64,000 nucleotides of DNA from Lewinellaceae bacterium. GTDB taxonomy: Bacteria > Bacteroidota > Bacteroidia > Chitinophagales > Saprospiraceae. The stretch is from NCBI GenBank assembly GCA_016713985.1, contig JADJOD010000025.1:1-64000 (forward strand). Direction: 5' to 3'. The notes beneath the pieces are model-generated. The model was not told where the DNA came from. It was given only the letters and a program-made list of their open reading frames with translations, and searched no databases. Shown here piece after piece: positions 57,732 through 64,000 of this stretch. The number at the start of each line of letters is the position of its first letter. Position 1 is the stretch's first letter. A program made the position numbers and the translations under genes.

Positions 57732-58739
57732 TCAAAGGTTTTCAAAACCCGCGCCCCCCTGCTGCTCCGTAAAAACCAGCGCCCGCTCCGCGATTTCTCC
57801 CGCCACATCCGCCGGATACAAAAACGCCCGGTCTCTGAAAACCTCGCGCAATTCCGCCGAATCCAGCGCCGTGAGTTTGGAGGCAAATTGTTCCGCGCGT
57901 TCGAAGCAATATTGGAGGCGATCGAGCAGAAATTGAAAATCCCTGATCCAGATCACGGTACCCGGCAGCAGTATTTGCAGCAGCGATACTTTTTGGTCCT
58001 GCCGGAAGCGGGTGTTGAGGTTGGGCACGATGCTTACGGATTCTAAGTTGCGCTGCGACAATTGTGTGAGCGGGTCGAAGATGCGAATGCTTTCCACCTC
58101 GTCGTCGAACAATTCGATGCGGTAGGGCAGGTCGTTACCAAACGAATACAGGTCGATGATGCCGCCGCGAATGCTGAACTGGCCGGGTTCGTACACAAAA
58201 TCGGCGCGAACAAAACCGTATTCCACCAGCAACTGTATGGCGAAGTCGACGTCGAGTTTTTCCCCCTTTTTTACCTCGATCCGGCTCTGCGCCAGTATTT
58301 CGGGTTTGACCACTTTTTCGAACAATGCTTCCGGGTAGGTGACGATGACGGCGCGCGCGCCTGCGGAGGCCGGTGAAGCAGTGATTTTGCTGATCACCTC
58401 GCTGCGCTGCAACATCTGCACGGGGTTCAGGTCGTCGAAAAAAGCGGGTCGTTTGAAGGAATCCGGGAAAAAAAACACCGTTTCCCCGCTGAGCAATCCT
58501 TCGAGGTCGTTGTGGCGGTAAGCGGCTTCTTCTTTGGAATTGGCGATGAAAAGGTGAATATTTTTATTCGCCGGCCCCTGTCCGCCGATCGTTGCGGCGA
58601 GGGCAAAAGATTCCTGTGCGCCGGTGAGTCCGCTGAGTTGTACGCGGCTTACAGACGTTTGATTTTCAAGGCTTTGGACAATCTTTACAACTGCCGGGTG
58701 TTTGCGCCAGGCAGCGAGAAGGTGTTGGAGGTTGCTCAT
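57732..58739 (-). pseudogene. mfd: mfd, N-terminal part
   Basis: 335 residues from ATG 58739 (MSNLQHLLAAWRKHPAVVKI) to a TGA at 57732. This is the UvrB-like N-terminal region of Mfd that binds UvrA (LTGAQESFALAATIGGQGPA, QLLVEYGFVRADFVYEPGQF, SIRGGIIDLYSFGNDLPYRI, ELFDDEVESIRIFDPLTQLS). The reading frame ends just as the insertion begins; the last residues FENL are encoded at the junction. Upstream in-frame sequence to 59177 is antisense to the glycosyltransferase gene and not part of Mfd. Confidence 0.88.
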
Positions 58740-58884
58740 GGCGGCGGCAAAGGTAGGATACTTGTGGCCCGACTTCTGGCGTAGAACCAAAAAAATCCGG
58801 ATAATTGCGGACGCCACCGGAAAACCCGCGTTTACCACGTCTTTATTTCCCCGACCGGAATAACAGAAGAACCAACACCGCGCC

Positions 58885-60972
58885 ATGGCGAAGAAATCAA
58901 AACTGCCCGCACCCGGGAAAAAAATTATTCCCCCGAAAACCGAGAACAAGGCGCCCAAAACGGCGGTTTTGCCCGCTGTCGACTGGCAACAGGCAACCCG
59001 GCGCTGGGTACTTCCGGCGCTGGCCGGCCTGATGATCGCCGGTTTTCTGCTCCGGGTGCTGCATTTATCCGACCTCAGCCTCTGGATGGACGAGTACGTA
59101 CACGTCATGCGCGCCAAAAACGTTGTGGAAGGCGACGGTCCGCTGCTCACCAACGACAACAACGGTATCCTGCTCACGTTGATTCTGCTGCCGTTTTTTA
59201 CCCTTTTCGGCCCGAATGTATTCTGGGCGCGGTTCCCGAGTGTGTTGTTCGGCGTAGCGACGATCTACCTCGTATACCGCCTGGGTACCCGCCTGTTCAA
59301 CCGCTACGTGGGGCTGGTAGCCGCGGGAGGCGCTACTTTTTCGCTGTACCTGATCTTCTGGTCGCGGATGTGCCGCAACTATGCCATTCTCGGGTTTTTC
59401 TACCTGCTGCTGGGCCTCGTTTTTCTCCACGCCTGGGAAAAGAAACAGGAGACGCCGGCCGCCGGCTGGTGGGAACGCAACGGCCTGTCCCGCAAATACT
59501 TATTGTGGCTTCCGGTGGTGGGGATTTTGTCGTTTTTGTCGCACCAGTTGACCTTTTTCTTCGTATTTTCGGTGGCTGTTTATGCCATTATCGTGGCTGT
59601 AAAAGCCCTTTGGGAAGGCACGGAAAAACAGGGAAACCAGAAATACCTCTGGCTGGCCGGCGGACTGCTGCCTTTTTTGCTGATCATCCTGGTGCCGCCG
59701 CTGGGCGACCTGGTGCGCAAAATATTACAACCTTTCCTGCTTTCCGATATCGCCGACTGGGCATTCCCGGACTGGGAACGGCTGGCCGGCTGGTTCGAGA
59801 CCAAACCGCTGGAGGCTTTTAACCTCTACAATGACTTGTTGCTGTATGATTTGAACTGGTTGTACTGGCCCGCGCTGGCGGGACTGCTTGCGGCCTTTTG
59901 GCTGAACCCGCGATCGGGCGCCTGGCTGCTGGCCGCTTTTGTTGTGCCGTTTCTGCTGCTGAGTTTTGTGTTTCGCGAGCCTTTCCTGAACCGCTACCTG
60001 ATTTTTGCCTATCCCTATATTTTGATCTCCGTCGGGGTGTTTTTTTACGCCATCTGGAAATGGCTCAGTGAAAAAATAGCGCCGCAGATGTCGTTAACGA
60101 CGGGTTACGCGCTGCTTTGTATTCCTTTTGTACTGCTGTTCCTCAATGCGCGCCGCACATCCATGGCTGATCTGGCATTGGGACGTGTGCTGACCGGGCA
60201 CGTGATCGACACCCGGGTGTCGAGCTGGTCGTTCACCAACTGGAAAAACGCCTGCGACTTTGTGGACAAAAAACGCCAGCCCGGCGATATGCTGATGTCT
60301 ACCGTACCCACGGCCGTTTCGTATTACCTCGAACAGGACAAGGTCTTGTGGTTCCGGCAGGCCTACTACGACACGGGCAGCAAAAGTTACAAACTGAACA
60401 CGCCGAACCCCAATGCAGGGCCAAGCGCGGCATCTTTTGAAGACCTCGTCCGCACCGTCCAGCAAACCCCGCGCGGCTGGCTGATGGCTGATTACTACTT
60501 AGACAATATTTTCACCGACGAACGGGCCCTGCTGTGGGTGTATCAAAACATGCACTACTACCCGGAAGCCTCCGGCGACGGCAGCGTTATGGTGTTCGGC
60601 TGGGATAACTCAAAACCCAAACCCGAACGGCAAAACTTAGTGGTGGAACTGGGGCAGGACGAAGACAAAGTCGAGTCGAAAGAATACCACATGACCCTGC
60701 CGGAGAGCCTGTTTACCCAGAACGAGATCAACCTGACCGTCCGGACACAAGGCATCGACTCCAACCGCGAAGCCCTGGTGCTGTTCAACGGGCAAAACGC
60801 CGTCTGGCTGCCGCCGAACAACGGACCGGGCGTGGAAGAACAGGTGATCCCGCTGGACCGGAAATGGATAAAACCCGGCAGCAATGCCATACAGGTCATT
60901 TACGAGACCAAACGGCCCAGCGACCCGCGTAAAGGATTCAGAACGTACTTCTTATCCATTACCGGCAAATAG
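58885..60972 (+). CDS. GT39/ArnT-type membrane glycosyltransferase
   Basis: 695 residues, intact. A basic N-terminus is followed by about 10-11 membrane segments. The catalytic Asp/Glu motif in the first outer loop is SDLSLWMDEYVHVMRAKNVV, followed by LLPFFTLFGPNVFWARFPSV. A soluble C-terminal domain of about 250 residues follows (CDFVDKKRQPGDMLMSTVPT, LLWVYQNMHYYPEASGDGSV). Members use polyprenyl-phosphate sugars to modify proteins or lipids on the outer face of the inner membrane. Acceptor unknown. It is divergent from mfd, 145 bp away. Confidence 0.85.
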   Translation: MAKKSKLPAPGKKIIPPKTENKAPKTAVLPAVDWQQATRRWVLPALAGLMIAGFLLRVLHLSDLSLWMDEYVHVMRAKNVVEGDGPLLTNDNNGILLTLILLPFFTLFGPNVFWARFPSVLFGVATIYLVYRLGTRLFNRYVGLVAAGGATFSLYLIFWSRMCRNYAILGFFYLLLGLVFLHAWEKKQETPAAGWWERNGLSRKYLLWLPVVGILSFLSHQLTFFFVFSVAVYAIIVAVKALWEGTEKQGNQKYLWLAGGLLPFLLIILVPPLGDLVRKILQPFLLSDIADWAFPDWERLAGWFETKPLEAFNLYNDLLLYDLNWLYWPALAGLLAAFWLNPRSGAWLLAAFVVPFLLLSFVFREPFLNRYLIFAYPYILISVGVFFYAIWKWLSEKIAPQMSLTTGYALLCIPFVLLFLNARRTSMADLALGRVLTGHVIDTRVSSWSFTNWKNACDFVDKKRQPGDMLMSTVPTAVSYYLEQDKVLWFRQAYYDTGSKSYKLNTPNPNAGPSAASFEDLVRTVQQTPRGWLMADYYLDNIFTDERALLWVYQNMHYYPEASGDGSVMVFGWDNSKPKPERQNLVVELGQDEDKVESKEYHMTLPESLFTQNEINLTVRTQGIDSNREALVLFNGQNAVWLPPNNGPGVEEQVIPLDRKWIKPGSNAIQVIYETKRPSDPRKGFRTYFLSITGK

Positions 60973-60975
60973 GCT

Positions 60976-60983
60976 TATATTTG
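60976..60983 (+). promoter_or_regulatory. -7 promoter box
   Basis: TATATTTG, a full TAnnTTTG match, only five bases before the ATG at 60989 of the next gene. Confidence 0.5.
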
Positions 60984-60988
60984 CTCAC

Positions 60989-61786
60989 ATGCCAATCAGT
61001 CGTTTTCCGGATGGATACTGTTTTTTTGTTGCCTCGCGGCACCTGCCGGCTTGCTTGCGCAGACGGACCCGCTTTTGATCAATGCCAATTGTATCAGTAC
61101 CTGCACCGGCAACCTGGGCGATAATATTTTTCCCGATGGCGATTTCGGCTCGGGTTTGCCGAATGTTATACCGGTCAACCCCAATCTTGCACCCGGTTAT
61201 ACTTATCAGAAAAATCCACCCCCCAACGACGGCAGTTACTCCATTGCCAACAGCACGGTCGGGTGGGGATCATTCGCCGCGAATACCTGGATCAAAATTG
61301 AAGACAAAGGCCCGGAACCCAACGGCTACATGATGGTGGTAAACGCCAGTTATCAGCCGGGGTTGTTTTACCAAAAAGTGGTGCAGGTCTGTGAAATCAA
61401 CATTTTACACGGTAAAAGTTACAAATGATCAGGGTTGTTCCGGCACTGATTCCCTGTTGCTGACGGTGCTGCCACGCCTCGATGTGTACGCGCCCAATGT
61501 GTTCCTGCAGAGTTTTTCCAACAACACGGAAAATAATGCATTCACCATTTTTACCTCCAAAAGCGCGGTGCTGGTCAAACGCCTCGACGTTTATAACCGC
61601 TGGGGCGAACTGGTTTTTCAAAAAAAAGAGCAGTTGCCGGCGGCGGAGGCGCTGCGTTGGGACGGCACCGATCTGCAGGGGCGCCTGCTCGCCGACGGGG
61701 TGTTCGTCTGGCTCGCAGAAGTGACGTTCACCGACGGGCAAACGCGGGTGTACAGCGGAGACGTGACGCTTTTAACGGGTAATTAG
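60989..61786 (+). pseudogene. CHU_C-type secreted protein with large internal deletion
   Basis: ATG 60989 (MPISRF, then FSGWILFFCCLAAPAGLLAQ after a T-run of four where five is needed) is a signal peptide. The N-terminal domain GNLGDNIFPDGDFGSG to MMVVNASYQPGLFYQKVVQV breaks at about 61395, and the sequence jumps into an Ig-like/CHU_C tail (YTVKVTNDQGCSGTDSLLL, RLDVYAPNVFLQSFSNNTEN, LDVYNRWGELVFQKKE, VTLLTGN). Proteins with this beginning and end normally carry hundreds of residues between. The two parts are out of frame. This is a deletion, not a base-call error. Confidence 0.75.
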
Positions 61787-62280
61787 CGCAGCAACTCAAA
61801 TTCTAAGTTATTCGAATCGTAAATAAACCGTTGGCCGACCAGCCGGAATCCACACTTCAGCAAGACGTTTTGTGAAGCTGTGTTGTCCGGGTCGGTCACC
61901 GCCACCACCTTCGGGACGTCGAATTGATCGAAGGCATATCGGGCCAGTGTCCGGGTGATTTCCGTCGCCAGGCCCTGCCCCCAATATTCCTGCAACAACA
62001 CATAGCCGACCTCCAGGTCGTTGCCCGGCTGGTAATCGATGTGCCGCACGACACAATTGCCCACCGGTTGGCCGTTATTTTTCCATCTGGAGATAAAAAC
62101 GCCCAGCCCGGGGTTGTTTTCCCCGTACTCCAGGTACATCGCTATTCTTTTCCGGATCACTTCGGGGTCGGGCTCCGGCGGGCGTATGTAACGCATGATT
62201 ACCGGGTCGTTGTGCAGGCGGTAAATAAAATCGAAATCATCCGCCGCGACGGGGCTGAAGCGGATGCGCGGGGTATCGGG
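61783..62280 (-). CDS. GNAT-family N-acetyltransferase, start unclear
   Basis: From ATG 62196 it reads 137 residues, but family-like sequence continues upstream in frame (LPDTPRIRFSPVAADDFDFI, YRLHNDPVI) to about 62280, where no start codon is found before a TAA at 62290-62292. The true start is probably hidden by a base error. The acetyl-CoA site is LQEYWGQGLATEITRTLARY, followed by VPKVVAVTDPDNTASQNVLL and KCGFRLVGQRFIY, the pattern of RimJ-like enzymes. Its stop overlaps the end of the convergent CHU_C-type gene by four bases. Confidence 0.8.
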   Translation of the reverse strand, partial: PDTPRIRFSPVAADDFDFIYRLHNDPVIMRYIRPPEPDPEVIRKRIAMYLEYGENNPGLGVFISRWKNNGQPVGNCVVRHIDYQPGNDLEVGYVLLQEYWGQGLATEITRTLARYAFDQFDVPKVVAVTDPDNTASQNVLLKCGFRLVGQRFIYDSNNLEFELLR

Positions 62281-62310
62281 TAAGGAAGATTAGTAGTGCA
62301 TGTTAGTAGT

Positions 62311-62377
62311 AGGACGGAAATCTTTTCCGTCCGGATGATTCATTTTCAGAATGTTTCGAAAAAAATTAGTATCATTA
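62311..62377 (+). repeat. dispersed 67-bp intergenic repeat, copy 2
   Basis: Same length and alignment as 19448-19514. In this copy the first 21 bases form a perfect hairpin, GGACGGAAA / TTTCCGTCC with loop TCT (62312-62332), which is weaker in copy 1. It lies just upstream of the GNAT gene and of the small lipoprotein gene. Confidence 0.75.
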
Positions 62378-62471
62378 ATTTTGTCCACGCTTGGATGAAT
62401 GTTTCGCGACAAAAATAACACGACTCCGAAGGATTTTTCGCGTACTTTGGCTGTAATAAAAAATCACCCGC

Positions 62472-62687
62472 ATGCGGTTTTTGATCCCTGTATTATTCTT
62501 GCTATTTGCCTGTAAAAGCGAAAAAACGGACCGGTCTGCGTTTTCACCCGATAACATCAAAAGTGAGTTTTTCAAAGTGAAGGCAGGAGAAGCCGCCACG
62601 ATCACAACGCGGCAGGGGGGGGTGATCGAAATACCCGCTTGTGATGAATTATTCCGGTTTGAAAAATACCCCATGGGGGAACGATGA
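62472..62687 (+). CDS. small lipoprotein before pxpB
   Basis: 71 residues with a lipoprotein signal (MRFLIPVLFLLFAC, Cys 14) and a short mature part (FFKVKAGEAATITTRQGGVI, EIPACDELFRFEKYPMG). Its stop overlaps the pxpB start (ATGA), so the two are translationally coupled. No family recognised. Confidence 0.6.
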   Translation: MRFLIPVLFLLFACKSEKTDRSAFSPDNIKSEFFKVKAGEAATITTRQGGVIEIPACDELFRFEKYPMGER

Positions 62688-63436
62688 AAAAAAGCGCTTT
62701 TCACACCTCCTTTCCCAACGTGTTATGCCTCAGCGAATCCGCCGTCGCGGTCACGTTCGGCGACACCATCGACCTGGAAACACACCGGAAGGTAATCGTT
62801 TTCCGGGACCGGCTGCTCGCCCGACCCTTCCCCGGCATGATTTCCGCCGTACCGGCCTATACATCGGTCACCGTTTTTTTTGATCCGCTGAAAATTAGAG
62901 CGGTGTTTCGGGAAAAACACCGCGGTCTGCCTTTTTTTTCTCCGGTTCGGATTGTTTGTGAATCAATAAATAAAATATTGAAAACCAGTATTTTAAATAC
63001 TGAAACCGAAAACGTTCCAGCCCCGAAAACACTCGAAATACCCGTTCTTTACAACGGCCCCGACCTGCCTGAAGTAGCCGACCGCCTGGGCCTCACCGAA
63101 AACGAAGTGATCCGCCTGCATACTGAAGTGGTGTACACCGTTTTTATGACCGGGTTTTTGCCCGGATTCCCCTACCTCGGCCCTTTGCCCGCTGCCCTCG
63201 AACTGCCCCGGCGCGACAGCCCGCGCCTGCGGGTGCCCGCAGGAAGTGTGGCCATCGCCGGCCGGCAAACGGGCATCTACCCGCAATCGTCCCCCGGCGG
63301 CTGGCGCCTGATCGGCAGCACGGATTTTCCGTTGTTCAACCCTGGCCTGCAGCCACCCGCCCGTTTGCAACCGGGCATGCGGGTCCGGTTTGTAAATACC
63401 GCTGCGGTGACGGCCGCTTCAGCCGCCAAAACGTAA
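62684..63436 (+). CDS. pxpB: 5-oxoprolinase subunit B (KipI-like)
   Basis: 250 residues. It has the PxpB/KipI layout: SESAVAVTFGDTIDLETHRK near the start, PFPGMISAVPAYTSVTVFFD, then the C-terminal cyclophilin-like part (LEIPVLYNGPDLPEVADRLG, LHTEVVYTVFMTGFLPGFPY, RLRVPAGSVAIAGRQTGIYP, SPGGWRLIGST). PxpB works with PxpA and PxpC to open 5-oxoproline to glutamate with ATP. pxpC follows directly; pxpA is not in the window and may lie beyond the edge. Intact. Confidence 0.92.
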   Translation: MKKSAFHTSFPNVLCLSESAVAVTFGDTIDLETHRKVIVFRDRLLARPFPGMISAVPAYTSVTVFFDPLKIRAVFREKHRGLPFFSPVRIVCESINKILKTSILNTETENVPAPKTLEIPVLYNGPDLPEVADRLGLTENEVIRLHTEVVYTVFMTGFLPGFPYLGPLPAALELPRRDSPRLRVPAGSVAIAGRQTGIYPQSSPGGWRLIGSTDFPLFNPGLQPPARLQPGMRVRFVNTAAVTAASAAKT

Positions 63437-63474
63437 AATCGAAGGTTTGAACCACTGAATGTAATTGCAAAGTA

Positions 63475-64000
63475 TTGAAAATCAAAATTTTATGCCCCGG
63501 TCTTTTGGCTTCCATCCAGGATATGGGGCGCCCCGGATGGCAAGCGGAGGGTGTACCTCCGGGTGGCGCTGCGGATACGTTCAGCCACCGTATCGCCAAT
63601 TACCTGGCCGGAAATGACGAACATGCCGCAACCCTGGAATTGGCGGGCGGCGGTTTTTCGGCGATGGTGGAGCAAGGCGGCCTGCTGGTGTATGCCGGCG
63701 CCGGCGGGCGGCTTTTTTGCAACAAAAAAGAATTGCCCCGCAATCGCACCTTGTTTGTTCCAAAAATACCGCACTGGAAATCAGGCCGGCCGATACCGGA
63801 AATTACGGTTACCTCGCTGTTCACGGCGGCTGGCACGTGCCTGAAGTGCTTGGAAGCCGGAGCACCTGCCTCGCCGCAGGGTTCGGCGGCTTCGAAGGGC
63901 GGCCGTTGCGGAAGGATGATGTGTTACATGCCCGCCGTTCGTCAGAGGGTTTTGCGTCACTCATCGAATGCCGGCCGGGAGAAATTTTCACAAGTAACTG
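63475..64000 (+). CDS. pxpC: 5-oxoprolinase subunit C (KipA-like), partial, one frameshift
   Basis: Starts at a TTG at 63475 (KIKILCPGLLASIQDMGRPG), the only plausible start, 38 bases after the pxpB stop. Family motifs are QDMGRPGWQAEGVPPGGAAD, HRIANYLAGNDEHAATLELA and, after a frame change near 63760 (five A, six needed for PKNTALEIRP), YGYLAVHGGWHVPEVLGSRS and FASLIECRPGEIF. It runs off the window end. The second part of the 5-oxoprolinase pair. Confidence 0.85.
   Translation, partial: MKIKILCPGLLASIQDMGRPGWQAEGVPPGGAADTFSHRIANYLAGNDEHAATLELAGGGFSAMVEQGGLLVYAGAGGRLFCNKKELPRNRTLFVPKIPHWKSGRPIPEITVTSLFTAAGTCLKCLEAGAPASPQGSAASKGGRCGRMMCYMPAVRQRVLRHSSNAGREKFSQVT

Larger units (their letters stand above)
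57111..57743. mobile_element. TA-carrying insertion inside mfd
   Basis: About 620 bp split mfd. At the ends GGAAACCTTGGGA (57111 onward) and, on the other strand, GAAAACCTTTGAA (57743 inward) match at 10 of 13 positions, which suggests imperfect terminal inverted repeats. The insert holds the antitoxin, the PIN remnant and the palindrome, but no transposase. Confidence 0.6.

Overview
The window comes from a member of the Bacteroidota, most likely a saprospirian or chitinophagal lineage, and looks like part of a draft or metagenome assembly. The evidence is: promoters of the TAnnTTTG type, secreted proteins ending in type IX secretion (T9SS) sorting domains, CHU_C gliding-type domains, DUF5916, DUF4249 and DUF4890 proteins, TonB-dependent beta-barrels, a CCDC81-type HU protein fused to SPOR, and a LytS/LytTR pair. 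GC content is moderate to high except around 37.2-39.4 kb.

Layout. 0.4-6.6 kb: a badly broken T9SS-exported protein, an HxlR regulator joined in frame to a CxxCH domain, and a SnoaL-like protein. 6.7-13.8 kb: a YncE/alkaline-phosphatase-type protein, a DUF4249 lipoprotein with its TonB receptor, and a PAS-LuxR regulator. 13.9-15.6 kb: an IS4-like scar, an Rpn-type nuclease and unassigned DNA. 15.7-20.4 kb: SDR, DinB, aldo/keto reductase, metK and an outer-membrane lipoprotein. 20.6-23.8 kb: a UvrD-type helicase fused to an Fe-S PD-(D/E)XK nuclease. 24.0-36.8 kb: a T9SS BNR-type protein, methylmalonyl-CoA epimerase, HU-SPOR, a NUDIX regulator, an FG-GAP T9SS protein, a gamma-carbonic-anhydrase-like protein, ilvE, DinB and a MocR regulator. 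37.0-39.7 kb: a candidate small RNA, a 630-residue gene of unknown function and tRNA-Thr/tRNA-Pro. 39.8-46.0 kb: tatD, a TonB-type barrel with a DUF4890 protein, and a LytS/LytTR two-component pair. 46.0-49.8 kb: a minus-strand run of FGE-like protein, ECF sigma factor, anti-sigma factor and lipoprotein. 50.1-54.1 kb: DUF5916 protein, CHU_C fragment and Cys-rich lipoprotein. 54.0-58.7 kb: mfd, split by a toxin-antitoxin insertion and followed by a second, decayed copy of its own 3' end with antitoxin relics in between. 58.9-64.0 kb: GT39-type membrane glycosyltransferase, an internally deleted gliding-type protein, GNAT, a small lipoprotein and pxpB/pxpC.

Two themes stand out. First, many genes carry single-base length changes in homopolymer runs, nearly all apparent deletions, so much of the apparent decay may be sequencing error. 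Others (in-frame stops, deletions, the TA insertion in mfd, duplicated gene ends) cannot be explained that way. Second, intergenic spaces are rich in long inverted repeats of different sequence, usually at gene 3' ends, plus a dispersed 67-bp family with two clear copies and one diverged copy. The mfd region, with one TA module inside the gene and antitoxin relics bracketed by a duplicated mfd tail, is the most unusual structure here.
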